Part shown: one piece after another, positions 1-12,739 of the stretch
How positions within the stretch are numbered: position 1 is the stretch's first letter
How the letters are laid out: each line of letters begins with the position of its first letter
DNA from: Codonopsis lanceolata
Lineage: Eukaryota; Streptophyta; Magnoliopsida; Asterales; Campanulaceae
Assembly: GCA_013146195.2 (NCBI GenBank)
Contig: CM028379.1
Span: 64,409,739 to 64,473,738 of the forward strand
DNA length: 64,000 bases
Direction: 5' to 3'
Notes under the pieces: generated by a model
Seen by the model: only the letters and a program-made list of their open reading frames with translations
Database searches by the model: none
What the model was told of the DNA's origin: nothing
Translations under genes and position numbers: made by a program

Positions 1-2121
1 GTCGAACCGAGACCGCCAAATCGAAGCTCTTGATCATCTCTACAAGAATCCTTGCTCTAATCAACCTTTCCTCCATTAATCATAGGACTAAGGTGAGTGA
101 CAATTCCCTGAGATTTTCATGTTAAACAAAATAGCATGACCCCTTCATTATAGTTGTTTTAATGTTGATTGTGAACATCTTTTGTGAAGACACAACCTTC
201 AATTCAACATATAAAATGTGAGTATGATTTTATGAAATCTCTATGAAGTTATGATTTTGACATTTATTAAAGCATGAATGTTGTTTGTATTAAGCTTGGG
301 AATAACTCTTGTGAAAGAATTCGGTTCAATTCAAGGTTTAACAAAATCGCCGAAACTAGGGTTTGAAACTCGAGATTGTGTTTTAGGCTAGTTCGAGAAC
401 ATGAACGGCTTAGTTATCAAGTTCTAAATGAACGGAGAACTTAGAGAAGGCAATGTGATACATATAGTATCAATACTCTTCTTGGTTTAATTGTAGTAAA
501 ACTCACCGGAGTTGAATTTAGGGAGTTATGAACAATAACGACTCCACAATCAATCCCTACGACGATTGTAGTTCGTTAGACTAATGAATTAGCTTACGAT
601 ACTTTGAGATGGATTGATGAGTATGCCTTGATGTATGTGTGCTTGTAAGACTCAATCGAGTTCTTATGTGGTTTGTGTGATTATGTTAAGTAAATGCATG
701 ATCGAGAGCATGTTATAGAATGATATATCTATTTGACATGATGAATTTAGTGCGTTAGACTAATGAATTAGCTTACGTGACTTTGGGATGGATTGAAGGG
801 CATATTTGATATGTGTGCTTATAAGACTCAATCGAGTTCTTATGTGATTTATGTGATCGTGTGAAGTAAATGCATGATTGAGAGCATGTTGTAGAATAAT
901 GAATCTATTTGACATGTTGAATTCGCTCTTGTCGAATTCTTGTGTGATTCCTTAAGTGAGTAAACAACTACTTGTTCCTTATTTGAGATCTCATGACGAG
1001 TAAACATCTACTTGGCATTGCATTAGTCCAGTGGCATATTTGATTGAGTCGTTGGTGTGACAATGCATCGCCGCCACGAAGTTATGGGACTCGTGATAGT
1101 GATGGATTGTTATACCGGGTTTTTATCACACACGCCTCCACCTGGCCACAAGGGGAAGTAGCCCCTTTGCTGTAACCAAGAGAGCACATTGGCAAGTCTA
1201 AGTACCAAGTAGAGAGCTTGGTAACCGAGAGAGACTCGGTACTCGAGTAGAGAGCTCTCGGTACTTTGATACACTCATCACGGGTATCATTGGCACGAAT
1301 GTTAACGTGTATTGCAGAGCTACGTAGCGGCATCGGTTTCATATCATATCCTCCTTGTATGTGGTTTACCTTCATAGCACTTATGTGAAACAATGTGCTA
1401 CCATGGATATGTGTTTTAAGTGTTTGTTAAATGAACGCTTTGATTGACTTGATATTAAAAATGATATCTTGATATGTATGCCGCATGATGCCATGACATG
1501 CATAATTGTTAACTCACAAAGTCTTTATGACTTACCCTCCCTTTATCGCTTTAGATCCGAGCCGCTTCGTGTACCGCTCGTTGAGGCATAGCAGGTTCGT
1601 GCTTGTCCGTGATCTCACGCGACGAGATTGTGGTTATTAGATGTCCTTATTTTGTTCTCTTTTGTAAGGACGTTGGGATTAGCAAGTCATTTAGACCTTG
1701 CTTTGGGAATTTGGTTTTGTTGTATTTATGTCTATACTTGTATCCTATTTTGAGTGCAAGCATGTACGCCGAGCCTTGTATAGATGTAGTTTGTTCAATT
1801 GCTTTTAAATCTTCCGCCGAGCATTACTTTAGCTCTTATTTGTTTATGTTGTTTCTCCGGCATGTTATAGCCGCCGAGGTATATTTGCATGAACGTAGTG
1901 TTGGGTTCGGCAAGTAAAGTCGCCGATGATTTGGTATAATTGTCTAATAATGTTATATCGGTTTAAAAGTTTTAAAATTTCCGGCCTTTTGGTGCCGAGT
2001 CGCTTCAACTAAAATGTTAAGGCCACGTCGTTTTCTATAACCGAGTCTTTGCATGTATTGTTGTCCTATTTGGACAACTTGACTTGTGATTCCATCTCGG
2101 GGTCCGGGTCGGGTCGTCACA
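1..2121 (+). repeat. LTR fragment, Ty3/gypsy (Tekay-like), 5' end outside window
   Basis: No coding capacity. The right end reads GGGTCCGGGTCGGGTCGTCACA, matching LTR ends at 4336 and 6091 and resembling the reverse complement of 8500 onward. Internal landmarks shared with the other copies are a 'cttaccctccc...ttagatccgagccg' block near 1530-1565, 'tttctccggcatgtt' near 1852 and 'gtcgccga' near 1920. In the element lineage such LTRs end in CA next to the primer-binding site, but no PBS follows here, so it is a solo LTR or fragment. Short predicted ORFs inside it are not conserved between copies and are not genes. Confidence 0.7.
574..927 (+). repeat. Tandem duplication, period 179 bp, inside the LTR
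   Basis: The block starting 'cgttagactaatgaattagc' at 574 recurs at 753, with 'gactcaatcgagttcttatg' and 'agcatgtt' in the same order. Two direct copies differ by scattered substitutions. Confidence 0.8.
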
Positions 2122-4336
2122 GCCCGCCTCAACATCAGATGTGCACTTACGGGATTTTTCCCTGTTTTGATGTTGAACGACTTTTATACCCAAACCCCCT
2201 ATCTAAACCTTTCTTAAACCTCCCTAACCCTCCTTGATTATGTCCTAACATATCTAACTTGTTTTAAGGGTTGATTAAGAGTGCATTAGTGACCAATTAA
2301 GCCACAAAATCTAATTCAAGAGACCACATTGGCTTGACACATGTCCCACTCAAATTCTAGACCAATATAAGCCTTGTGTTCAGATTTTGACCCTCATTTC
2401 TCACCTTCAATCCCTAAAAACGAATTTCCTTCCTCTCAAGCTTCTCCCATGGCTTCTTGAAGGTTTCCTCTTGGTCTTCCCTCATCCATTCTCCATTTGC
2501 TCAAGCCACCTTCATCAAAAGTGTAGAGCTCGAAGAGAAGATCATTTTCAACCGATTAGTTTCTTTCTTTGCTTTCTTTGGTGTTGAACACTTGTAAGTT
2601 ACTCTTCTTCTTCTTCTACTTAGTTCTCATTTACCCTAAGGAAACAAAGCCTATGGTGATTGAGGTCAATGAGGACACATATTTGCTTCCTATGCCTTCT
2701 ACTTGTATTTTGAAAGCATGAACTTGCTAGGAGCATGTATAGGATGATTTCTTGGCTACGGAAGTTTATAAAACTCTTTCATCTTGTCTATTTAAGGTTT
2801 TGATCCTGTTAGAAACATGTATTATATATGTTGCTTGAACAAGTGCAATATATGAATGCCCTAATTTGAGCCTACATTGTATATGGTTTAGTTGTTATGT
2901 GTTCTATCCTATAAATTGAACTCTATGATGTATATGAATCACATTGCAATGCCTTGGTGAACTTACAACCTTGTTGAACCTAGAAATGACCTAGGTTGGG
3001 TTATGAAGCACATAGCTTCAATTACCCGGAAATTGGGAATTTAGAGAAAAGACTCAACGGAGTCGACTCTAGGGAAGAATTGAACATGTTGAACTCTAAT
3101 TTCAATCCCTACGAAGTTTGGACACCGTTTGATTGAGTTACTCAAATATGAGCTTGGTTTGATTGCTTGCAATAAGTTGTTATGAAAGATTGGTTTTGAG
3201 CATTTAATTGCCTTGACATGTTTTATGGTAGAGATTAATACCCTACTTGGTTGGTCGAGTTCGCTCTTGTCGAATTCGATCCTTAATTGGGTTAGTCAAG
3301 TAAACATCTACTTGTGCATCACATTGAGTCCAGCTGGCATTATTTGGTTTGTTTATCTAAGTCAGGGTGGGACGATGCATCGCCTTCACAAATTATGGGA
3401 TTCGTGCTCGCTATGGATCGCCGCACCTGGGACTTCACACACACCTCCACTGTGGGCCGCAGTGGGGAAGTAGCCCCTCTGCCGTAACAATACGTGCCGC
3501 ATTGGCTTGCTATCTAGATCGAGTAGGTTCTCGGTATGAGTCGATGAATTCACAAAACATCGATGGCACGAACCAGTAACAGAGTGTATTGCAGAGCTAC
3601 GAAGTGGCCGTGACTATATCATATCCTACTTGTATGATTTACTTTACGCACTTACGTGAATAATATGTTAAGTGCTATATGATGATCATGTACCATAATT
3701 GAGATAAATGTCATGCTATAGAATGGACATGCATTTTTAGTAACTTACTAAGTCTTTCGACTTACCCTATTTGTTTGTTTTGTTTCCTTAGATCCGAGCC
3801 GAGGAGACGGTCCACGTTAGACTCGCTATATCCCGTTTGGTTGTTTGTAAACTCAAAGTTGCTCTTTTGGACTTTTGATAATTAGTCTTTTATTTTGGCA
3901 AGGACGTTGGGAAGCAAGTCATATAGACTTGGCTTGGGGTTTTTGTTGTTGTAGCAACTTAATGATTTGACACTTGTAATCTTTTGTATGCCGACTATAT
4001 GTCGAGCCTGTTTATATGTTATTGGTTCGCTACAGTTTCTTCCGCTAAAGCTCTTTTAATTATTATTGTTGTTGTTGTCTCCGGCATGTTGTGGCCGTTG
4101 AGGTTATTATAAGCATGTGTTAATATTGTAGGAGTAGTTGTTGGGTTCCGACTGTAACGTCGCCGAAGACTTGTTTATTTTAAGTTGTTTTTCCGGCCAA
4201 GTGTAGCCGAGTTGTTATTCGTATGCGATGTTGCGCCACATGAATTTTATAATCCTACTTGTGCATGCCTGTGTATCTTGTCTATTTGGACGGCACGACT
4301 CGGGATCTCGTATTGGGGTCCGGGTCGGGCTATCAC
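2122..4336 (+). repeat. LTR fragment, Tekay-like, 5'-truncated
   Basis: It begins inside an LTR ('cttacgggatttttc' at 2149 is the counterpart of reverse-complemented 11430-11460 of the Tekay 3' LTR). It ends with GGTCCGGGTCGGGCTATCACA at 4336. It carries the family landmarks 'cttaccctatttg...ccttagatccgagccg' near 3760-3800 and 'gtcgccgaag' near 4162. No open frame is conserved with other copies and no PBS follows the end. Confidence 0.7.
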
Positions 4337-4805
4337 AAATCGCGGGATGGTCCGTCCAAAAAATAGGACTACAATACAAGCAAGAACACATGTAATCAAC
4401 TGACGTGACACAACATTAGACACGTAGCACAACTCGGCACTAAAAAGCTTGAATAATTTAGAACTTTAAAACCTGATATAACAATTAAAAGCAAGTAACT
4501 AATTCTTCGGCGAATTTACAACCGATACCCAACAACTAAACAGTTCATACAATAATATACCTGGACAACTAAACATGGCAGAGAAACAATAAGAGTAAAT
4601 AAGAGCTAACAAGATGCTCAGCGGAAGTCTAAACAAGTGAACCATTTACTAAAGAACCAGGCTTTGCATACAAGATCTAGCAATCAAATTAGAAGTATAA
4701 GTAGTACTACAAAGTTTTAGTCTACAACTTGACAACTTACTACAACAACACATTCCCAAGTGAAGTCTAATTGACTTACTTTAGCCCAAATTTCTTTGCA
4801 AAAGA
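4337..4805 (-). repeat. LTR 3'-end fragment, inverted
   Basis: It aligns in the same direction with 16910-17400, the 5' LTR end of the minus-strand Tekay element: shared 'gacgt(g)(g)gcac...cgtagcac..ctcggcac', 'aaacctgat', 'gctcagcggaag' and 'attcccaag...gtctaattgact'. It abuts the end of the preceding plus-strand LTR, so two LTR ends face each other. Confidence 0.6.
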
Positions 4806-6091
4806 GATCGAATTGTTTGAAAAATGTTAATGTAATTGATCTCATGCTTGAATTGTATATCGTAGAGTAACATGTCTACTCTATTAGAGGAGTTCGCTCT
4901 TGTCGAGCTCACTCCCCTACTTGATTTATTACGTGAGTAAACATCTACTTGACTCAGACGAGTTCGCTCTTGTCGAACTCGCTCCTTACTTGATTTTGTG
5001 TGACAAGTTAATATCTATTTGGCATACCATTAGTCCAGCTGGCATACGTGAATTCTCTTGATGGTCAACGATGCATCGCCGTCATGAATTGCGAGATTCA
5101 TGGTAGTGATGGGTCACCACACCATAACCTTGCACAACACCCTTCATTATGGATCACAGTGGATAAGAGTACCTCGTCGTAACCAAAGGGTGCTTGGAAC
5201 AATACTATCGTGGTTAATCTATCATACACGTACATCCGACAAATACACTCGTGATAACCTTGTCTATTTCAGGTTCTACGAAGCGGCACCGGTTCCATAA
5301 CATATCCTTATCCCATGTGATTTACTTTAGCACTTATATGAAAACAACGTGCATCGCGACATGAGAACTACGTACTAGTATGATCTTGCTTGAAAATCAA
5401 ATATGATAACGTGCTATGTATGCCTTACATTCTTTCCATGCATATTTGTGGCTTAGAAAGTCTTTATGACTTACCCCCTCCCTTTTATTGTTTTAGATCC
5501 TAATCGTCTAGGCCCATCTCGTTGAAGATTCTTGTCTGCTCTTGTTCGTGATCGCTTTCTTAGTGGTGGTAACGTTGGCTCTTTTGGTTTCTCTTTTGCA
5601 AGGACGCCTGGGTTAAAGCAAGTCATTTAGACTTCGCTTAGGAATGTGTAATTGTAGTATCTTGTACTTAGTGTAGACTAAAACTCATAGTACTACTTTT
5701 GCTTCTAGTTGTTTACTGGCATTTGTAGGCCGAGCCTTGCTTTCATGTATTGGTTCACTTGTTATGACTTCCTTTGAGTATTCCATTAGCTCTTATTTAC
5801 TTTTGTTGTTTCTCCGGCATGTTTAGTAGTCGAGGTGTATATATATTAGCATGAATTGTTTAGTTGTTGGGTTTCGGTTGTAAAGTCGCCGAAGAATTGT
5901 TTACTTGCTATTACTTGTTATATCAGGTTCTAAAGTTTTAAATTATTCCAGCTTTTTAGTGTCGAGTTGTACTGTGCGTCTAATGTTACGTCACATCAGT
6001 TTTGTTAATTGAGTCCTTTCTTGCCTGTCTTGTCCTTATTTGGATGGCACGACTCGCAATCCCTCCTTGGGGTCGGGGTCGGGCTGTCACA
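4806..6091 (+). repeat. LTR fragment, Tekay-like
   Basis: The plus-strand LTR landmarks recur: 'gagttcgctcttgtcga' (4889 and 4959), the datum 'cttaccccctccc...ttagatcc' near 5471-5500, 'tctccggcatgt' near 5810, 'gtcgccgaag' near 5885 and the end GGGTCGGGCTGTCACA at 6091. The left edge is where similarity to the inverted fragment stops and is approximate. Confidence 0.65.
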
Positions 6092-6232
6092 TCTTAATTG
6101 AACACCAAGGGGGTGCTCATCTAAACAATATCAATGTGAACAATAACTATTTGTGCATGAGAACAATCAATTATAGGGAGGGTTCGGTGTACCTCTAACT
6201 TAGTGGGGCAAATTTCACCAACAACACCTAAG
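6092..6232. other. Spacer without recognisable feature
   Basis: 141 bp between two LTR-like blocks; no ORF and no repeat found. Confidence 0.4.
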
Positions 6233-6908
6233 TGTCACGACTTGTCTAGGGCTGTAGGGACCTAGTCTCGTGATGAATTGAGCCCAGGTCGTGTAAACTG
6301 GCTAGTTTGATAAACAGTGGAAGAGATTGATCAAGATAAACAAGCTTCAACAACAATAGTGGGGGTGACAAGGTTGGAAGTGGTTTGATCGGAGATGTAT
6401 CTCGATCCTGTATTCTTAAAAGTGTTTATTTCTGGATCAAATGCATTACTTTGTATTTAATTGAGAATTGTGTTATAAATTATTTTGAATGACATCATGG
6501 AACGATTTATGTTGCATACACGCATAACAGGGTACGTATAGTATACCTTACTCAGTTTCGACTCACCATTTATTAGTTGTTTTCTTTAGATTGCAGTCTA
6601 GCTGAGGGTTAGTTCGTGTGAAGTGGGGAGTTCTTCAGAGTGCTAGAAGGTGTTTTTCTTCTGGGTAGTACTTCTAATAGTTGTTTTGTGGTTGGGACTA
6701 TTTGGAGGCTTGTTGTCTTCTCTTGTAATAATTTGTAATGCTTCCACTTAATAAACTCTAAGTAGTATTTTAAGACTCGTATTGTATAACAATTTAGTTT
6801 GGAGTTCTTTCCATCTTTTCTTTTCTATAGTGGGTTTAGATTGTGTTACTAGCAAGTTACTCACCCCCTGAATTGGGTCCCATGTAGGGACCGATTTGGG
6901 GCGTGACA
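6233..6908 (+). repeat. Solo-LTR-like repeat (TGTCACGA...GCGTGACA)
   Basis: It starts TGTCACGACTTG and ends GCGTGACA, giving short inverted TG...CA termini expected of a gypsy LTR. It carries 'gtttcgactcacc...tttagattgcag' (6556-6598), comparable with the 'gactcacc...ttagatcc' block of the related copy at 7205. No clear 5-bp target duplication is seen (CTAAG versus TAAAT). Confidence 0.5.
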
Positions 6909-7204
6909 TAAATTATTGGAAGGTAATAATGGTTTTACTTCATAAACCATTGTATCTTAGTTTTACGATTGTGGAATATGTGGTATTTTGAACAAATTGA
7001 ATCAATTGAGATTGTGAAATGGGTGGACAATGAGACATGGTAATTAATGGTTAATAGAAACGTATCTGTTAGGCGTCGAAGTTACCTCTTACCTGGTCAT
7101 GAAGAGGAGAGAAGTGCAGGTTAGTAGCGAAGTTCGATTTGGCCTAAACCCCTCCATCATGACCATGACTACGGTTAAGGTTACCCCTATTTGGGCAATA
7201 GCTT
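6909..7204. other. Spacer between two related LTR-like repeats
   Basis: 296 bp with no ORF, no methionine-type PBS after the first repeat and no polypurine tract before the second. I cannot show that it is the internal region of a small non-autonomous element. Confidence 0.35.
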
Positions 7205-7838
7205 TGTCGTCACGACTTGTTCGGGGTTTTAGGGACCCAACCTCGTGATTGACAGTTCCCGTGATTGTGTTTGATTTATGGACTTGCTCGAGATAATCAA
7301 GAGGTGTTCGGGGATTGCGGATGATTGGAGATATATCTCAATCTTGTATACTTCTTGTGTTGAATAGTCTTTCCATATGTGATTAAGTCCATGTTTATAT
7401 ATGAGAACTATATTGTTGTATGCATTGCGAATCATCATGGCACATTTTATGTTGTATACACGCATAACATACAAAAGTATACCTGACCCTTACTAAGTTT
7501 CGACTCACCCCTTCCTTATTTGGTTTCCTTAGATCCCAGCCAGGTGAACCGTTGAGCGTAATAGCTGTGACGTCGGAGTGCTAGTGGTGTTTTATTTTGG
7601 GGTAGCATTAAGTTATTTTCTTTTGCTTAACAGATGTGTTGTATAGGAAGACTTGTCGTCTTCTTTTTAGTTTGTGCAAAATATTTTGTGAAACTGTTCG
7701 AGTCCTTTCGTGACTTAATGTATATGAGTATTATCTTTTGAGCTAATATTTTCCATTTTGATTATGTGGTTCAGTATTGTGTTTATTTTCGGTTAGCTCA
7801 CATCCCGAACAGAGGTAGGGTAAGTTTAAGGCGTGACA
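7205..7838 (+). repeat. Second solo-LTR-like repeat, diverged copy
   Basis: It starts TGTCGTCACGACTTG and ends AAGGCGTGACA. It shares with 6233-6908 the opening 'cacgacttgt...agggacc.a.cctcgtgat', 'tgttg.atacacgcataaca' and 'gtttcgactcacc'. Similarity is moderate, so the pair probably represents separate insertions or an old element. Confidence 0.5.
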
Positions 7839-8499
7839 TAACACATATATTTATAATCCTCTCCTAATTACGAGTGTATTTTTGTTATTTCCCAAAAGTG
7901 TCTCAACCCTGAAAGTCCAAGACTATTCCCCTAAGCCAGGTAGGACCAACATCGTCATAGAAGCTCTAACAACAAGTATTTAACATAGTGGTTTTCCCAT
8001 ACAACTTGAGCTTGAGACCTTGGTAAACAATTGCCTTCTAGTTAACTGTATTAGTTTGAAGTTAACAATTATGTTTATGGATGATAGCTATTTTAGTCAA
8101 TGTGTTGGAAATTATTCGGCACTATCCCCGACAAAATGAAAGAGCTAAACATTTATAAAAATTTCTAGAGGATGACTTATGCTCAGCATATAATGGTAAA
8201 TATAAATGTTGGCTCTCTTCCATGTCGTATAAACTGTAATACAACAGCTTTCTACATCCTATTCATCAAAATGTCATTTTATAATATTACACACTTGAAC
8301 CTGTCGTACATCCGCATTATATAATAGTTTATATATTATTGATTGTAAAATAATCAAGAGAAATCAATTACGAGGATTTTTCATTTTCAAAACTGTAATA
8401 CTACTTTTGTGCTTAGAGTTATCTATGTTGCCATTTTTTTTCTATTACCTAGTTATATAAAATACCTCAAAAAATCTAGACAATGTTTTTGGTTCTTTG
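7839..8499. other. AT-rich stretch, nothing recognised
   Basis: No ORF of note, repeat or RNA gene seen. Confidence 0.5.
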
Positions 8500-9557
8500 T
8501 GTGGCAGCCCGACCCGGACTCCAATACGGAATCCCAAGGTCGTGCCACCAAGACAAGCTAAAAGACGGACAAGCACCTGCTAAGCATAATGGTACGAGTC
8601 AAAAGATGAGCCATCAAGCTCGAATAGGAAGGTAAAGCCATAACGGCAATACGGAACAACCAAAAAACTAAAATCTGCGGAAGCAAATCATAAGTGGAAC
8701 CCAAGCCTTTAATCCTAAACAAAAGAACGCAAGGCTGAGAGATAACTATCTATCGACAATCTACGACGCGCGTGACGCAACATTGCGCACGGACAACAAA
8801 CCATCGGCAACCAAAGGCCGGCAAACAACAAGTACCCAACCTGATAAACAACCACTCAACGGCCATAACATGCCGGAGGGACAAACCAACTAAAAGAGTA
8901 AGAGATTTAAATACTAGACAACTAAACCAATGTCTCTCGACTAAAGTTGTCGGAGATAGAAATAACAATGACAAAATACTAGAACAATTGAGCTAATACT
9001 TTGCTCGGAAAGACAACAGAATAAACTTCTAAATAAATACAATATCTCGACCAAACAAGCCGGCTCCCGAAATAAACGACAATAAAATACTAACATAACT
9101 ACCCAAGTAAAGTTTACATAACTTTACATCCGTATCTCACAAGATAATAAATACAATAATAATAATAATAATAACTCCAAGCTATTGCTCGAAAGACCAC
9201 CTGCTATCCAACAAGCACCCGAAGCTGCAACGCGCACTAATGAGCTTACTGCAAAAACTAAGGAAAACAAACACACGAAATGAGTCATAATGACCCAGTA
9301 AGTTACCAAATGCAATTGTATGGCATAGCATGGCGTGGCATGGCATAATGCACAAGTATGTATAAAATCATGGCATCTTAACAGCATACCAATTAATAAA
9401 CTTGTATTAAGTCATCGAGTAACATAAACTTCATAAACCACATAGCACATTATCTTTCATATAAGTGCTTATAGTAAGCCACATAAGGGATAGAGAAGAT
9501 ACCCAAATAATGTCGTTTGTGCTGCTCCTGCAATACACATTAGTAACCGGGTTGTAC
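8500..9557 (-). repeat. LTR fragment of a Tekay-like subfamily, abutting the next element
   Basis: On the minus strand it ends ...GTCCGGGTCGGGCTGCCACA at 8500, the usual LTR terminus. It contains 'aacatgccggag' (8867), the counterpart of 'ctccggcatgtt' in the plus-strand LTRs, and '(aat)n' near 9152-9173. Its right end reaches the LTR region equivalent to ~9980 and then jumps back at 9557/9558 to an earlier LTR position, so it is not colinear with the following LTR and is a separate, truncated copy. Confidence 0.6.
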
Positions 9558-12188
9558 ACAATGCCGGCATCAAAAGGAATACAAATACTACAAGTGTTAA
9601 ACTACAAGTAGCTAATAAAAGTAACAAGTTCAAGTTCTATACAAATTCCCAAGCATAGTCTAATTGACATGCTTTAACCCATCGTCCTTGCAAAAATAAG
9701 AGGAAGGAAGAGGACATCTAAACCACCTCTTCAACAGCAACGTCGGGCAAAAAGAGGAACAAGGCACGAACACCGCAAGCCTCAACGGGAAGGACCTGTT
9801 TTGCTAAAATCTAAAGCAGTAAAGGGGAAAGGGTAAGTCATAAAGACTTGTAAGCTATCTATCATGCATGTCATGGCAATGTGCAACATACAAGGCAAGG
9901 TATCGTCACATAAGCATAGAGATCATATATCCAAGATGCACATTGTTTCACATAGGTGCTTATAATTAAATCACATAGGATAAGGATATATGGAGGCAGG
10001 GCCGCTACGTAGTTCTGCATACAAGCGTTATACGGAATGTGAGGTGTCGGATGTGTGTTGTACATCGACCTTCGAGGAGATGCCGGGATAGACACACCAA
10101 TGATGCTCTAATGGTTACAGGGCTACTTCCCCACTTGTGGCCTGATGAGGCGTGTGTGAACAAAGCGGGTATTTCAGTTGGACTCATGCAAATGCCAAGT
10201 AGTGTTTACTTAACAAACTCTCAAGTAGTGAACGAGGTCGACAAGAGCGATCTCGTTCATGACAAGTAATTGTTCTCATCAATAATCAAGTAGGATTGAG
10301 TTCGACAAGAGCGAACTCAACATGTCAAATAGGCATTCTATTATATGACATCTAAAATCAAGCATGGTAATCAATCCAAGTTCAAGAGTCTAGAATTATT
10401 ATTCTTAGTGAAACGTGTTTAGAACGTCGTAGGGATTGATCATCGAGCCGGTATTGTTCAATGGCTCACTAAATTTGACTCCGTTGAGTCGTCTCTAAAA
10501 ATTCATCCAATAGAGTTTAAATGATAAATGCATCATAAACCCTTTTCTATGTTCTCGTATAGGTTAGACTAGGCCATTAATCCACTTAACAACCATAGTC
10601 AAGAATTATCAATAATTCAAAATTCATGGAACCTTAGAATCATTATTTCTAAAAGTTATTAAAAATCAATGGTCCAAGAACAATAATTATTCCTAAGGAG
10701 GCATAGAACACTTTTAATTCTAAGCATAGGACCAAATCAATAGGATGAACAATTCCTAGTTTATGAAACCCTAAAAATCACAATCTCTAAGAGTTATCAA
10801 AATTCATTAGTCCAAGAACAATAATTATTCCTAAGGAGGCATAGAAAACTTTTAATTCTAGGCTTAGGACTAAATTAACAAGATGAACATATCATTGAAA
10901 AATCTCATAAACTCAAAATCATCATCAATCATGGCATGGACATGGTATGAGCATGGAAATCATAAGAAGAGGAGGAACATGGCATTTCTAGCATTCATCC
11001 TAAGGGTGAATCAATAGCTTACCTTACACCCAAGAAAAAGATGGGATGAGCACAAATTAATCGGATGGAATCGAGCTCCTCGTCGATAGCTTCACTTCGG
11101 TGGTCTCGGTTTGACAATCGGATGTCGGGAGCTCAAGTTATGGGAGAAACACACACTAATCTCCCCCTCACCAACACACACAAGAGCTTAGGGAAGAGAG
11201 AGAAGAAATGATCTGATATGGAGGGATTAAGGTTGATCACAAAGTGGGAGGATTTTATATGGCATGCAATAGGTGAGTGGAACTCCACATGTCACAAGGA
11301 GAGGGCTTGAAAATCCACTTGTCAAGTGGAGGGGGATTAAGGTTAGTGTTAAACCAACTTAATTAGGGTCTAATAGGGAGGCTTAGGGTCAATTAAGATG
11401 GGGGGTTAAGGGTCTAATTGGTCACAAATCAGATTGCAAGAGAAAAATCCCGTAGGTGTGAAAAGCACTGATGCGGTCGCATTGAATATGGACCATGCGA
11501 GCGCATGGTCATATTCCCAGCACATGCCCATTTTTGCATTGCTCTCGGGCGGTGATCAAAATTCGATGCGGCGCATGGTCCAACCCTTTAACTTGGTCTA
11601 AACATGTCCTAAATGGTCCCAAACTCATGGGCAACCATTCTAAGGTCTAACCCAACTCAAAACAAGTCGGAAACACACCCGAACAACATCCGGAACAAGG
11701 TAAAACAAGGCTCGAATCATGCGACGAATGGTTAACGAATCAAACACCAATCAAACTAGGATAACTTGGGCATGGAAAAGGCTTGTTTAAACATTGTTAT
11801 GACCTGAATGCATGGCCGAGAACTCAACAAACATTTCGCAAGACGAAATACAAGCAATACGAGCAACGAGGGAAATCGCTAAGGCCAAAACAAAGCAAGA
11901 AAGTTTATAAACTTCCAACCAAGCTTACTAGGATCAAGATGAACGTTCCAAGTCATAAGTGAAAGGTAATAGAACCCCAACACGTCTTGGTTAAGCGCTA
12001 ACATGCTAAGGCAAACACTCAAAGCACAAACGGCAAGGTATGCAATGCATAGAAGGTATTCAAGCGACTATGAACGTAATAACTCTAATGCAAGCATGAC
12101 ATGAACCAAATGAAATATCTAACATGTTAAGATATATGATGAACATGCTATAATGATATAATACAAGTAATGGGTTTGGGTTCTCACA
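9558..12188 (-). repeat. 3' LTR of the Tekay-like element, 3'-truncated
   Basis: On the minus strand it starts TGTGAGAACCCAAACCC directly after a purine-rich tract. Positions 9558-10560 align with 17241-18241 of the 5' LTR almost base for base, except in a CTG/CAG-rich patch around 9985-10170. About 340 bp of the LTR end present in the 5' copy (16900-17240) is missing here. No gene within it; small ORFs are chance. Confidence 0.75.
10655..10931 (-). repeat. Tandem duplication, period ~138 bp, inside the 3' LTR
   Basis: 'gtccaagaacaataattatt' occurs at 10672 and 10810, followed each time by 'cctaaggaggcatagaa' and 'acttttaattcta'. Confidence 0.75.
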
Positions 12189-12201
12189 TCCTCCCCCATT
12201 T
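12189..12201 (-). promoter_or_regulatory. Polypurine tract of the Tekay-like element
   Basis: Minus-strand AAATGGGGGAGGA lies immediately before the LTR start TGTGAGAA. Such a tract primes plus-strand DNA synthesis in LTR elements. Confidence 0.75.
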
Positions 12202-12739
12202 AAAGGAATTTAATCCCTAAATTCTTACCGGAGTCATCGAATAGGAAAGGGTATCTCTCTCTCATATCCAGCTCGGTCTCCCACGTGGCTTCCTCAATAT
12301 CATGATTCTTCCGCAAGACCTTCACTAACGGAATACTCTTTGTTCTCAAGACTTGTTCCTTCGTATCAAGAATCCTCACCGGCTTCTCATCATAAGAAAG
12401 GTCAGGCTCAATGGTAATCTCATCATAAGTAAGGACATGTGACTCATCCTTCAAGTACTTACGTAGCATCGAGACATGAAAGACATCATGAACATCCGAT
12501 ATAGAAGGTGGCAATGCTAACCTATACGCCAAAGCTCCAATCCTTTCTAGGATCTCGAATGGTCCAATAAATCTAGGTGAAAGCTTACCTTTCTTCCCAA
12601 ATCGCTTAGTACCGCGCCGGGGGGAAACTTTCAAGAATACAAAGTCACCAACCTGAAACTCTAAGTCACGTCTCCGGTTGTCTGCGTAGCTTTTCTGTCT
12701 ACTCTGAGCTGTAAGCAATCTATCTCTAATAAGCTTCAC
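12200..12739 (-). pseudogene. Integrase C-terminal and chromodomain-like region, Tekay-like pol
   Basis: An open 179-codon stretch at the C-terminus of pol. Residues ~15-90 hold the GPY/F-type module (DFVFLKVSPRRGTKRFG then GKLSPRFIGPFEILERIG and YRLALPP..DVHDVFHVSMLRKY). Residues ~125-165 are chromodomain-like (PVRILDTKE...VKVLRKNHDIEEATWETE). In chromoviruses this tail is thought to guide integration into chromatin. It is the C-terminal part of a longer protein, so its apparent start is not a real start; the upstream integrase core is in other frames. The stop sits against the polypurine tract, as usual for this lineage. Confidence 0.85.

Noticed and set aside
6909..7204. Internal region of a TRIM element
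   Set aside because: No PBS or polypurine tract at either border and flanking repeats too diverged; left as an open question.
8772..9387. ORFs of 74-87 codons on both strands
   Set aside because: Located inside an LTR fragment, no domain and not conserved in related LTRs.
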